From contig JAPDOI010000133.1 of the NCBI GenBank assembly GCA_029168955.1, positions 1,303,001-1,367,000 on the forward strand: 64,000 bases of DNA, in the 5' to 3' direction. The notes under the pieces are model-generated. The model did not search any database and was not told the DNA's origin. It was given only the letters and a program-made list of their open reading frames with translations. A program made the position numbers and the translations under genes. Shown one piece after another: positions 1-10,885 of the stretch (positions are counted from its first letter, which is position 1; the number at the start of each line of letters is the position of its first letter). The stretch is from Aplectana chamaeleonis. Taxonomy: Eukaryota; Nematoda; Chromadorea; Rhabditida; Cosmocercidae.

Positions 1-125
1 GCGGTTTCGAATAATATTCGAAATTCGAATATTTCTAAAACGGACTTGAATAATATTCGAAATTCGAATATTTTTAAGAGAATATTCGAATTTTTGAAAT
101 TCGATTAATCGAAATGCACAATCAT
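1..125. repeat. AT-rich TTCGAATA word repeat
   Basis: Many copies of the words TTCGAATA and CGAAATTCGAATATT lie close together, in both orientations. A similar block lies at 1,421-1,550. The pair may be the two subterminal regions of one element whose left end is outside the window. No coding potential is seen. From about 126 to 617 I see no gene and no clear repeat. Confidence 0.6.
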
Positions 126-617
126 CATTTCATTAGAGGTTTTTTTATCAACCTTTGAAAGATCATTCACAGTCTATCGAAGCCCCATCTTGACCTATTC
201 ACCGCACACCCGATTCGGGGTTCTCGCACGCTTGGATCGTGTGAAATATTGCGTCACCGTACAAGGTGCTCCATCGGTGAATAGGCTGGCTTGAACGGCC
301 AGCCAACGCAAGCCGTTTTTCTCTCGTTTTCGCATTTATTATCTTTCTGTCAGGCAGATATGGACAGTGCCAGGGTTTTAGTTTCCAAACCCTTCCCGTT
401 ACAGAGAAACAGTTACTTGAAAAACGGACGGGTGCGATTGAGCCTCACTGATCTACAATGACTACTCTAGAAACATTAGCTTAGAGTGGTCTTCGCGGCT
501 GGAAAGGTTTGGTTCTGCTCAGGCCTTGTGAATTAGGATTTGCGAATTACGAGGAATTTGAAAACTTACGATTTACGAAATTACAAAATTCAAACAAAGC
601 TGAAAATTCTCGGTCTA

Positions 618-857
618 CTGGGGCCGAATTCATGAACGCGTGAGTTAGGGTAGCGGTAAAGGTGTCGGCACTTTTGATGATTAACCGCAAGGGCAGACCG
701 TCTCGTAGTCGAGGAGTGTCTCACTTGCCCCTGCCTCTGAGCTGGGTTAGAAGTGGGCACGACTGGTTAGCGATCTCCCGCTTGCACAGGGTAACCATCA
801 AAAGTGCCGACGCCTTTACCGCTACCCAAACCCACGCGTTGATGAATTCGGCCCCTG
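618..857. repeat. Foldback (snapback) element, about 240 bp
   Basis: The left arm starts at 618 with CTGGGGCCGAATTCATG and runs about 68 bp. It returns inverted at about 790-857 with a few mismatches. Such short terminal-inverted-repeat structures are usual for non-autonomous DNA elements. I cannot assign a superfamily, because the flanks show no clear target duplication. The 88-codon open frame here is an effect of the palindrome. Confidence 0.7.
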
Positions 858-1009
858 CTCAAGAATACAACTACGAGATACAAAATTCAGTTACGCACAG
901 CCCTGCGTGGCGTAGTAGTAGGTCTTGAGAGCGGCGCTTGGGTGCGATAAGGCGCTTCCCCGGAGAGGGATAGTGAGGGTCAAGTCGCGCCTGCAGCCAA
1001 GCGTCCTGT

Positions 1010-1330
1010 GCTAAACGTGCTTGACGCGCTTGCGGACACTATGAATACTCCAGCGGCGAGCGGATTCAAATGGGTCCTAGCTTGCCGAGCAAGCAAAACC
1101 TGTACATGCGATCACTATCATAGTAGCAGAAGCTAGCACTAAAATTAATTATTATTAAACAAAATAAAATTGAAGACAGATTAATAATGAAAATGACGAA
1201 AAAGTTGTTACGGCCGCCGCCATGGCGGAGCTGGCGTCACGCGAGTTGCGCGCGGGCAAGGCGTCAGGCTATTAATACATCAACGCCACGCCCGCTCGTC
1301 ACGCGCGTGCCGTATGAATAGCGACTAACA
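1010..1330. repeat. Dispersed repeat, copy 1
   Basis: Shares blocks with 27,500-27,810 in the same order: a segment around CACGCGCTTGCGG, then ACTCCAGCGGCGA, a GC-rich ACGGCCG segment and TATGAATAGCG near the end. The two copies are clearly diverged. No coding function is seen. Confidence 0.6.
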
Positions 1331-1420
1331 TTGTGGTAGGCGGATGAATATTTCTACAAAGTGATAGTCACAGTAAATGACAGCTCAAAACTAATTTTAA
1401 AATCGGACTATCATTTGTGA

Positions 1421-1550
1421 GTTCGAGAAAATTTATCCGAAAATTAAGAAAAATTATTCAAAAATTCGAAAAAATTATTTTCCAATACAATCGAAGATTT
1501 GAAATTCGAAAAAAGTGATTTTCGAATATACTCGAAAATTCGAACATTTT
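1421..1550. repeat. AT-rich TTCGAA word repeat, second block
   Basis: Repeated AAATTCGAAAA and TTTTCGAATA words, related to the block at 1-125. This may be the right subterminal region of a short-word element that begins before the window. Confidence 0.5.
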
Positions 1551-1554
1551 TACA

Positions 1555-1775
1555 GTTATGCCCAAGTATACTGTTCATGGTGGTTGTCACCGGTGGGAAA
1601 TCGGGTCAATCGAAAATAGAAGAATCTTTATGCAAAGCAGGATTAGTTAGGGCCCTAAGGAAAGAACGGAGCAATAAAGAGTAGAGAATCGCAGTGGACG
1701 GATCCACAAGAGACTTCATTGTCACAACAGACACTTCCTGTGATACTCAAGAGGATTTATGCTTGAGGATTTGTT
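1555..1775 (-). mobile_element. TTAA MITE family A, truncated copy
   Basis: This segment is the inverse of the middle of the full family-A copy at 6,721-7,212. It includes the shared stretches around GGTTGTCACCGGTG and GCAAAGCAGGATTAGTTAG. Both ends are missing. The small ORF at 1,499-1,684 is a by-product of the repeat. Confidence 0.75.
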
Positions 1776-1779
1776 GTAC

Positions 1780-3256
1780 TTTTGTTGTACATCCTCAGTA
1801 GTCTTCGCGGGCGATTTTAATGCTCACACCCTTTGCTCGTCACTTGATTCCGACGCTAGAGGAAATGACGTCGAAGGATGGGCAGAGGAGTGTGACCAGT
1901 GCCCGTATTCATGAAACCCTGGGAGCCTCCCGGGAAGGTCCAAAGTCCACCCGCTGTTGGACGAGTTTTCGATGCAGCACCTTCCTGGCTACCGAGCAGG
2001 TAGGCAGGAAGGCTCCCAGCTACCTGACGGGTAGGCAGGAGAATTCCTAGCCACTTAGCGGGTGAACGGAGAGAGTTGAGGCTGCCTGTTGCGTCGATCG
2101 CATGTTTCACAAATTGATCAATATCTCCATGGCAGGCAGCGAGCGCTCTGCCTGTCCACCCGCACAATTGGGGACGGGTATGCTATGCTCGCCGGAATTC
2201 ATCGATAACGAAGGTGAGACACAGCGGCCTCCTACCCGGCGGTCTCCTCTCCGTCTCTACAGGCGGCTACTCATGCCTGTCTCTGCTATCACAGGTGGCG
2301 AAGAGGGGGCCGCCATTATTGGAATCTCGACAGAGGAGGCACAAAAGTGGTTGCCATACGCCGGGCACGGGAAGATCACGCCCCCTTCTTGCGCCCGCGG
2401 TTTTATGAATACGGCCACTGGTCATCTTAAACGATGATCAGCCCACTCGTCTCCCTGCCAACGGCCGATCATCCAGCCCAAACATATCTTTTGTCTCGTC
2501 CAACCTCTCTTACTCTTGCTCATGGTCCACCTCAACTACTTTGTCAAGTGACCATGTCCCCGTCTTTATTCATATCGATCTCTCCAATTCTCTCGCTCCA
2601 TATTCTGGTGTTCGTCAACGTTTTATCTTAATTTAGGCCGAGCAGACTGGAGCCTGTTCAGTGAATGAAGTTGCGCTTCGCCTGTCGGCAAATTACCCGT
2701 GGAATGGCGACGTGCACCAGAAAGAGTGCCATTTATCTGACGCTATCCGCAGAGCCATGAAAGCGGCTATTCCTGTCGGCCGCGTCAAGACTTTCTATCC
2801 AAATGTCACTAGGGAGATCCTCGATAAGATCAGGACAAGAGATGCCAGGAGAGCGGTCAACCGTCAGGACCCAGTCGTTGCTGAACTTGACGATGAGACC
2901 AGAAAGGATTTAGACAGGCACAAGAAAGAAGAGTGGGAAAAGTTTACTGGACAGTTGGATTTCAAGACGGACAGTGCAGCTACTTGGAAAGTTTTACGGA
3001 AGCTCTCGGGTAAGAGCTTGCCTGCTACCGTCGCCACAATCGAATTCGACAACGGTGTATTCATATCAGGAAAAGAAGCCGCTTATGCGCTTGGGAGAAG
3101 TTTTTCGTCACCAGTGCAAAGCGTGGTTCGCAGAATAGAGTGACTGTACGAGAGCTGTGCCGCCTCCCGCTTATGAGCACGGCCGAAACGTTCACTACGA
3201 CGCAAGTTGAGAAGGTTATAAAGGGTATGCGGAACTCAAAAGCTGTTGGTCCAGAT
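1780..3256 (+). pseudogene. Non-LTR retrotransposon, 5' half (endonuclease to start of RT)
   Basis: Two endonuclease signatures of an apurinic-type LINE endonuclease are readable: GDFNAH near 1,825 and SSDHVPV near 2,555. They are separated by an insertion at 1,893-2,424. A 160-codon frame at 2,661-3,143 matches the charged linker between endonuclease and reverse transcriptase. The segment then changes frame and ends in VGPD at 3,256, where a hAT-like element is inserted. The reading frame resumes at 10,047 with the next reverse transcriptase residues, so both halves were once one gene. I would place it in the Jockey/I group of LINEs, without certainty on the clade. Several frame breaks and stops make it dead. 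Confidence 0.75.
1893..2424. mobile_element. TIR element inserted in the LINE endonuclease
   Basis: The ends are inverted copies: TGACCAGTGCCCGTATTCAT on the left, matched on the right by ATGAATACGGCCACTGGTCA. The element splits the LINE endonuclease between its GDFNAH and SDHVPV motifs. The body has no recognisable transposase. The target duplication is not clear. Confidence 0.65.
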
Positions 3257-4296
3257 CAGGGATGAGCGGAATAAAAATTTTGAATTTCGGAAATGGAAAC
3301 AAAATTAAAGTTTCGGAAATCGGAAACTGAAACGAAATTAAAATTTCGAGAATCGGAAATCGAAACAAAATTAAAATTTCGGAAATCGAAACAAGTTTCT
3401 AAATTTCGTAAAGCGGAATTCCGAGGCCCAAAATCTGCGGAAATCGGAAAACAGAACAAGGTATGTGCTGGCATTGGAAGGTATGTCCTCCAACCTCGGG
3501 TCTAAAAGCGTCGTCATCATCGAATCATCATTCCCCAGATACTTACATATCCATCCTTGGCACTAAACCAGTGAGTTAGATGCCTGATCCATGGGGATCC
3601 CATCACGGTGTGCGTAATTGCGACTAACGATTAACGACTTCAACAATTAACGGGCTTTTTCGGTGTTACGTCAAACGGCTAACGAATAAAGAAGAGTTAC
3701 AAGGAAAAGTTTGTTAGAAAATCCATATTCACTCTACGCGCCATGTCAATACAAAGAGTACTCTTCACACGACAGCGACCGACTGTCGTGGAGCTCCCGA
3801 AGCAGCAGCGAAAGTGTCCATCATTTGCTGATGTTAGATAAAACAAAGCATTTAATTGGCACATTTGGGGCACACCATGATGGCAGCATATTAACTACTG
3901 AGCGGAGTAGGGAGTAACACCATATAAGTAATATCAGCATTTAAAAAACATGAATGATGAGCCAAACATTGGTTAGTGCAGTGACATCTTATGATATGAT
4001 ATTTAGTGTTGACCATGGCGTGGTAGAGTCCTTGATTCCTCGAAATCCGACGGTAATATCATCAAAACAACTAAAAACTAGCTCGAAGTGTTCTGGAACT
4101 AAAAATAGAGCATCGTTCTGGAAAGCAAGCCACCATTGAGACGAGAATAAGCGGGATATAATCCTATTCGCCACTGTTTTTCATCCACAATTTCCAACCA
4201 CGTTTTCGAAAATGATCATAAGCTGGCCATTGAATTGGCCGGCCAATGAGCGCTATTCAAAAGACCATTATGACGGCATCGGGTGATCGCTCGCCA

Positions 4297-4325
4297 GTGC
4301 CAGCCGCATAAAAGGCGGCTGGCAC
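4297..4325. repeat. Short hairpin
   Basis: GTGCCAGCCGC and its exact complement GCGGCTGGCAC are separated by a short AT-rich loop. No function is known. Confidence 0.6.
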
Positions 4326-4365
4326 AGGGCTGAACAGACCTCACATTTATTTATTTATTTTAATT

Positions 4366-4423
4366 ATCTCGTTAATTAGGGGGTCGGCCGACTCGTGTCG
4401 GCCGGCCCCCTAATTAACGAGAT
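4366..4423. repeat. 58-bp near-perfect hairpin
   Basis: The arms begin ATCTCGTTAATTAGGGGG and are about 27 bp long around the small loop TCGT, with one mismatch. The strength of the stem and the lack of drift suggest a recent or maintained palindrome. Confidence 0.8.
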
Positions 4424-4473
4424 TTTCCTTAATGCTTGTTTATCCGTCTTTATTTTGCTATGAGCGTAGTCAG

Positions 4474-4960
4474 TACTCAGACAATGGGGTGGACCGACCG
4501 CGGGTGAAAAATCGCGTTTCGTACCGACCGCGTGTCACTATTGTACTGACCGCGGGCAAAAAATGCATTTCGTGCCAAACGCGCGCATTTGCGTACTGAC
4601 CGCGCAAACGAAATAGTGCACGCGGTCGATACGCCTGTGCTGCGTACCAACCGCTCGCGGAATTCCATAGAGACGTACTGACCGCGAGCATTCATCTTTG
4701 CGCGCGGTCAACACGGAATATGACTTTTTGCTGCGGTCAGTACGTGAGCACACGCAGTCAGTACGCAAGTGGTCGTGTTCGGTACGCAACTGTCCGCGTT
4801 CAGCACGCACGAAAACTGGACGATGAGATCGTTTTGTATAAGTTTGCGCGGTCTGTACGCAATTGTTCGCGTTCAGCACGCAATCACCCGCGTTCATTAC
4901 GCAGGCAAACAGGACTCAGCAATATTTCGGTTCATGTATAGTTGTTAGATCGCTATTGAG
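4474..4960 (-). repeat. 21-bp minisatellite family, degenerate inverted block
   Basis: Repeats of CGTACTGACCGCG-type units. The left edge CAGACAATGGGGTGGACCGA is the inverted form of the right edge of the 8.2-9.0 kb block, so the two blocks belong to one family in opposite orientation. Confidence 0.75.
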
Positions 4961-5116
4961 CTTCACGGCCTTTTCAGCAGAGCAGTGAGCGAACTCTCAG
5001 TTTATCGTTGCGCATGTATCTCGGCAACGTATAATTGAGATCGTAATTATGTTCACTAAATTAATAACACGGGGGAGGCTAACTATATAACAATCCCGCT
5101 TGATTTAGGGAAATAT

Positions 5117-5580
5117 TTGGATTTCCAGCGACCAGAGCTGAATTCTCTACCGAGTTCTTCGTCACCTGGAATCTCTATGACCTCCTGGATCACCTCATCA
5201 TCGGACCCGCTAGTGACCACCTCATCGACTTTTCTCCCGACTCCGCCGGCTGGACCAATAAACTCAACAAAAAGACCCCTTCAATTAAACCGCCTGGGGT
5301 ATTCTTTACTATTCTATTCTATTCTCTATTATATTCTTACATATTCTTTCTCATTCTGCTCTCTTTATTTTTTTCTTCATTCTCTTTTCGGGCCACGCAA
5401 CCCTAACGACTTTTTATTTCTCCTCTTCTTTATCTTCTCGTAATTATGTTACTTTTATTCGTTTTATTGACTTGTTTGTTTATTTACTTATTCATCTATT
5501 TGTTTATTTATTTGTATATTTCTTTATTTCTTTTTCTATTTGGTTTTTTATTTATTTAGTTATCGCTTTATTTGGATATT
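5117..5580 (+). other. Short coding-like remnant followed by a pyrimidine/TTTA-rich tract
   Basis: From about 5,150 to 5,295 one plus frame is open and protein-like, followed by TTCTATTCTATTC and then TTTATTTATTT runs. This could be the 3' end of a LINE with its tail, but I cannot assign a family. Confidence 0.3.
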
Positions 5581-5934
5581 TATAATGTTGTTAAGAGCCT
5601 CTTCCACCGAATGGACGTCAGTGGGTTTTTCCTTGTCCGTCTGTTATATTTCGATCAATCGTGGTGTACCATTCAGGAGCCCAACTCTTCTTCGATGCCA
5701 ATGGTTTATCGTTACTCAGAAAATTAGACCTGCTTCAAAATTTACCACAAACTATAGTTAAAGTTTTTAGCCCTGAGAGATTTCAAAGCACTGTTGTTCT
5801 CTCCTTCATATGCATCAAGGGCTCTTTATGTAGTTTATGAAACGTTTACATGAATCCCTCTCTTCTCTTCGTTTCTAGGAATGAAACCTGGTGTCCCCCC
5901 CCTCCGTCTAGGATAGAACATTCTTCACTTGCTC

Positions 5935-6270
5935 AGAAGAGCGTGGACGAGCTTACTGGCCCTGCTGGTTTCCGCAGACGCTCAGCAACCAAGCGCTGAT
6001 CGCCAAATGTGCGCGAATCTATCAGGTTGGCCGCGGCAGAGTTGCTTGGCAATTCGCCATGGAAGACGTGCATGGCGCCACAAGCTCGTACGAATGGGGG
6101 CGGACCAGGATAAGAAGGCGCACCGCGATAACTTTCAAAACCGTTTTTATTGATTTCTGGCCCGTTTTCGCTGATTTCTTAGACCCTATTCCCGCTGGCA
6201 TCTGCCAACTTAGTGTTTCACCCTGGAACCTCGAGAATGAGGTTTATGGTGGACATTGCCTTCAAAGATT
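5935..6270 (+). mobile_element. TTAA MITE family A-prime, decayed copy
   Basis: Matches the second half of the element at 29,516-29,975, including GTTGCTTGGCAATTCGCCAT and the stretch CCAACTTAGTGTTTCACC. The right end (GGACATTGCCTTCAAAG) is a mutated form of the family end. Confidence 0.7.
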
Positions 6271-6294
6271 CGACATCTGATATTTTCAAATCCT

Positions 6295-6724
6295 TTAAAT
6301 GCACAGCCCAACCTCAGGGTAAAATTTGATATTATAGTCCGCCCACCGCGTATAGCAACCCTGCTAAGCGCGAGATCTCAACTCGCTCAAACAAATGAGA
6401 AGCTAGAGGGAAAAAGTCGGCCCCGCCCTCAATACCCAAAGCTTAACTGCGCATACCGCCTTGAAGGGAACCAAGAGCTCTGCTCTTGTACATTCTGCCT
6501 TTGGGCATAGCTACACAGACCAAATTTTCCGTTTGCGAAGAATCCGATTCCCTATTCGGGGCAAAACGTTCGATTATGTTTTCAGGATATTTTTCCCCAA
6601 CTTTTTTCCCAGCAGTTTCTCGCTTATTTGATCGGATTGAGATCTCGCGCTTGGCAGGGTTGCTATACACGGTGGGCGGACTATAATATCAAATTTTACC
6701 CCTGAGGTTGGGCTGGGCCTTTAA
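6295..6724. mobile_element. TTAA MITE family B
   Basis: The terminal inverted repeats start TTAAATGCACAGCCCAACCT and run more than 80 bp in from both sides, bounded by TTAA. The right TTAA (6,721-6,724) is shared with the next element. Other family-B copies lie at 26,078-26,531 and 54,639-55,121. It is non-coding. A TTAA target is typical of piggyBac-type transposases. Confidence 0.85.
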
Positions 6725-7212
6725 AGGCAGTATTCACGATAATCTTCGATTTTGAGATGATTCGCTAAATCGATTGTTTGGCCCCCGAGTAGAACTGAAA
6801 TGACGAAGGAACCGAGAAAAACGCACCAGAAGTACACGAAATCCTTAAGTACCAGCCCGCCTCTTAAGTATCACTGGAACTTTTTGTTGTGACAGTGAAA
6901 TCTTTTGTGGACCCGTCCTTTGTAATTCTCTACTCTCTATTGTCCCGTTCTTCCCTTAGGGCCTTAACTAATCCTGCTTTGCATAAAATATTCTCCTATT
7001 TTCGATTGACCCAAGTTTCCACCGGTGACAACCATCATGAACATGTTCATCCAACCGGGCAGCTAGTCCATGTTATAGAATAATGTCACTGAAATACGAC
7101 GTTTTAATGCATTTCTCGCCGTTTCTTCGTAATTTTGGTAACACTTGGATGCCAACGCATTGTTTTATGTGTAAAACTCGGGAACAAAAATCATCGTGAA
7201 CACTGCCTTTAA
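6721..7212 (+). mobile_element. TTAA MITE family A, full copy
   Basis: About 490 bp, with ends TTAAAGGCAGTATTCACGAT and ATCGTGAACACTGCCTTTAA. This is the reference orientation for the family in this window. Two internal TTAA sites, near 6,832 and 6,851, are the places where other copies received nested insertions. It is non-coding. Confidence 0.9.
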
Positions 7213-8140
7213 GGACACATTTAACTATTTTACAGAACCTTTTTTCTGCAGCAAAACAGACACTGGGAAACTTTGCACAATTAGTTCCAACCGCTGGCAA
7301 ACTTCATTGAAAAAAAGTTGTAGAATTACTATCAACGAGAACATTTGATCGCACGAAGATCTCATCCACAACGCAATTAGCACATTCAAGTCCAAACGGA
7401 GGAGTCAGGAAGAAGGAAGGAAATGCAAGAGCAGTTACAGAACATGTTGAAATGCAAGGATTGCCATCACAAGCCGAGGAAAGATAGTGAAATGCCTTGC
7501 AATACAAAACCTTTTACCCTTAAGATTTAACCGTGGTTATTACGCACGCCCACGCCCAAGGTATGCATTGTTCACAGTAAAATGACGTGCATTAGGGCTC
7601 AAAAGCAGCCTTCGTGATGAAAGGATTCTCGAGTCTTTATAATGAAAGTAAACGTCTGGCCATCTTTGGAGTGAATATAAGTGAAATTCACATTGAAAAA
7701 AAGTACAGGCAAGGTGAAGCGATCTAACGAGGCTGGATTCCCGATGCTAACTATAGTTATTACAGATCGATATTAAATAAATTTTGAGCTAAACATGTGA
7801 TTGGCTTGAAACGGATAAAAGTGAGCTTAGTCACTCTCTGAGACAGCTATCCGGAAGCGTGATTTCTCTTGTCTACCTTTAGTATATGTAGCACTGATTA
7901 TCTTTGGCAGTAAATAGTATTGATTAAAAAACATCGTCATTTGGAGTTGGAAATCCCGCCCTCTTGGGTCTTTTCACCTTGTTTGTGAGTTTTTCCACCA
8001 CCATCACTACCCCGCCCCCCCCCAACTCTTGCTTACTTTCACTTCAGTCGTGACCAGATACACACAGTCATGACAAGAACCACTCCTGTCTTAAACCCAT
8101 TGCATCGATGCGTCACAACAGCTTGTAATTTAAAAGGAAG
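7213..8140. other. No recognised feature
   Basis: A 67-codon cysteine-containing open frame on the minus strand (7,304-7,507) is too short and unsupported to call. No repeat family seen elsewhere in the window was recognised here. Confidence 0.4.
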
Positions 8141-8204
8141 CAATGCATATCTGCCGCGTGTGCATGCGCAGTGACCGCGGGCAATACTATGTATATGCAG
8201 CATT

Positions 8205-8925
8205 CAGACCGACCGCGTACTTATGTCATACCTACCGCGTGGCATCGGGTGCCGACCGCGTGGCAATGCGCATCGATCGCGTGGCGATGCGTATTGATCT
8301 CGTGGCATTGCGTACCGACCACGTGGCAGTGCGTACCGACCGAGTTAACTTGCGTACCGAGCGCGTGGCAATGCGTGCAGACCGCGTGGCAGTGCGTGCC
8401 ATCCTCGTGACATTGCGTACCGACCGCGGGGCAGTACGTATCAACCGCGTGGCATTGCGTACCGACCGCGTGACATTGCGCACCGGCCACGTGGCAGTGC
8501 GTACTGACCGCGTTAGCTTGCGTACCTATCGCGTGGCAATGCGTACTGACTGCGTGAAAATGCGTACCGACCGCTGTTAGCATCCGTAAAGCGTTCGTAC
8601 CGATTGCGTGGCGATGCGTACTGATCGCGTGGCAGTACGTACCGACCGCGCGACGGTGCGGGCCGACCGCGTTGCGTTGCGTACCGACCGCGCGACAATA
8701 CGTACCGACCGCGCGGCAAGACGTACCGACCGCGTGGCGATGCGTACTGATCGCGAGGCAGTGCGTACCGAGGGCGCGACAATGCGTACCGACCGCGTGG
8801 CAAGACGTACCGACCGCGCGGCTATACGTACTAATCGCGTGGTATTCCGTACTGACCGCGTCACAGTGCGTATCGACCGCGCTAATTTGCGTGCCGACCG
8901 CGTGCAAATTGCGTTCCAAACGTCG
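8205..8925 (+). repeat. 21-bp minisatellite, about 34 copies
   Basis: Tandem units of 21 bp with core GCGTACCGACCGCGTGGCA. Because 21 is a multiple of three, several frames on both strands are open (up to 250 codons). These are not genes: the predicted peptides are only seven-residue repeats that follow the DNA period. The unique right edge near 8,955-8,985 matches the left edge of the 4.47-kb block in inverted form. Confidence 0.93.
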
Positions 8926-8999
8926 CCCATCCCGCTGTCGGTACGCAACTTGTCCGACGTCGGTCCACCCCATTGTCTGAGTAGTATGCAGAAGTGCTC

Positions 9000-9750
9000 A
9001 CGATTACTTCAGAAGCAGAACAAAAGTTGACAAAAGAGGCATTTATAGGAATACCGATAATTGGGGACGGGCAGACACCAAGCTATAACTTGTTCCTGAG
9101 CATTTTTTCTGCAACTTTTCACTTATTTTCGCATTTGTGAAGGCCAGATCTACATCCTCATGTGGATAGCACAACAACCGTTTTTATCGCGAACCCTGCC
9201 TCTAAGTAGCTGCTCGACCGGGACAGTCACTACTGCGGGAGACAAAAGTTCGAATTTTGGGCTCCACGGCCACTATCCCGCTGACGACGCCAACTTTCCA
9301 GCTGGGCGTTAAGCGGCGTTTGGTCTGAGTCGGTCTGTAACGGATCGAAGTGTCTACAAGTCGCCTGCACTGCATCCACATCCGGTGAAGCAAAGCATAC
9401 ACTACATATTACGTTTTGTGAAGTTCGCAGTCAACTCTTCAATGTAGAGCACTACCTGCAGGTCACAATCATCATTCGCTTGATCACACGCTTTTTGAAG
9501 CGAGAAAAATCGAAAAATCCTACATTTATCAATTTTTCTCGATAATGACTAGTTTTGCCAGAGGGAAAAAACCGAAAAACGCACACTCTGTACAGTGGAC
9601 TCTTAATGAAGCCCTGAATTACGTGTAAATCTAAGATTTAAACTTTGTTCTCAATCAAATACGTATATGAAATTTTAGTAATACATGCAGCTATCCATGC
9701 CTCCTTTCTTTTCCACTCTTGTTTTTTCGGCTTTTGCAGTGTCTATTGTC
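9000..9750. other. No recognised feature
   Basis: Non-coding DNA inside the inner hAT-like element. AAAAATCGAAAAATCC-type words occur near 9,505-9,580. Confidence 0.4.
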
Positions 9751-10046
9751 AAAGTTAACGATTAAGGTCTAACGATTAACAAAGGTTTGTTAATCTCGTT
9801 GAACGACTAACGAATTACAGAGTTCCAGTTATGCATTTCCCTGGATCCCATAGAAAATAAATCTCTTTGAAAGGTCTTGACAAAGTTGGCTAGTCTCAAC
9901 AAGTAAGATTTTGTCAGTAGATGCAGGTTCAGATTATTTCCGCATTTTCTTCTGATTTCCGCACCCATTTTTCGGAAATCGCAAAGCGGAATTCCGCGGC
10001 CTAAAAACCTGTGGAAATCGGAATTCCGCTCATCCTTGGTCCAGAT

Positions 10047-10885
10047 GGGATATGTCCCGCTGTCTTGAAGAAGATACCGAATGAAATCCTTCCGCTTCTC
10101 ACTGATTTGATAAACACCTCGTTCAGGTCGTGCACCATCCCGCAGAATGGGAAGACAGCTAACATTGTGCCGCTGCCAAAGCCGGGGAAACCTCAGGCTT
10201 CGGTCAAGGGATACAGACCCATTAGCTTGCTGTCCACTTCGCAAAGGTCGCCGAAAAACTGATCGTAAAGGACTTGGCGGAGCACAATGAGAAGCAAGTG
10301 ATTCAGCATGGGTTCAGAATGCTGCATTCCACCACGACAGCTTTGTTGGAAATTACTAGCTTTGTCATTGATGGGTTCAACGCCAAGAAACCACAGATAA
10401 CTGTAGCTGTCGCCTTGGATCTCACTAAGGCTTTCGACACAGTGAACCTTGGAGTCTTGTCAAGCAACCTACTGGATTCTTCAATACCGCTGTGGCAAAA
10501 GCGCTGGATAGCGGCATTCACTAAAGGAAGACGAGCTAGAGTTATGTTCCAGAACCACGTTTCGAATAGTATTCCTATTGCAGCTGGAGTCCCGCAGGGC
10601 GGCGTTTCATCGCCTGCCCTCTTCAGTCTGTACCTCGAAGACATGCCCGCCCCTCCCCAGGATATCAAGGTGGTCGCCTATGCCGATGATATGACAATAA
10701 TGTGTCGGGATCGGGATATACATGTGGCCGCCTCCAAGATCAATGAGTACCTGGTCACACTGAAAAGCTTTTTCGACCGCAAAATGCTAAAGATCTCTGC
10801 ATCCAAATCGTTGGGATCCGTACTCACAACGGATCTATCAGAGCACAGCGCCCACCCGCATGTCGAGTGGGACGGAGATCGGTGA
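10047..10885 (+). pseudogene. Non-LTR retrotransposon reverse transcriptase (continuation)
   Basis: This continues the LINE broken at 3,256. Reverse transcriptase blocks occur in the expected order: KGYRPISLL near 10,208, DLTKAFDTVN near 10,420, GVPQGGVSSPALF near 10,590 and the catalytic AYADDMTI near 10,675. One frame change near 10,240 separates the first block from the rest. The frame ends at a stop at 10,885 and the segment from 10,638 is duplicated downstream. It would copy the element RNA at the chromosomal target; this copy cannot. Confidence 0.88.

Larger units (their letters stand above)
3604..9843. mobile_element. hAT-like element (inner), 8-bp TSD GATCCCAT
   Basis: GATCCCAT is present on both sides (3,596-3,603 and 9,844-9,851). 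The left end begins CACGGTGTGCGTAA; the right end, read inward, begins CAGGGAAATGCATAA. The ends are diverged but alignable. Near each end lie TAACGATTAACGA words (3,625-3,690 and 9,755-9,820). The interior holds hairpins, two minisatellite blocks and TTAA MITEs, but no transposase I can recognise. Confidence 0.72.
3257..10038. mobile_element. hAT-like element (outer), 8-bp TSD GTCCAGAT
   Basis: The left end reads CAGGGATGAGCGGAAT and the right end ATTCCGCTCATCCTTG, with one mismatch between the inverted ends. The 8-bp sequence GTCCAGAT occurs at 3,249-3,256 and again at 10,039-10,046. Removing the element restores a LINE reading frame across the junction. An 8-bp duplication with CAGGG ends is the hAT pattern. 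Both subterminal regions are built of CGGAAATCGGAA-like words (3,285-3,460 and 9,930-10,030). Most of the length is a second insertion (3,604-9,843), so the original element was only about 540 bp and non-autonomous. Confidence 0.88.

Noticed and set aside
7304..7507. Cysteine-containing secreted-type peptide on the minus strand
   Set aside because: Short, no splice or domain support, and inside a transposon.
8143..9030. ORFs of 79-250 codons in several frames
   Set aside because: Artefacts of the 21-bp minisatellite; all overlap each other on both strands.
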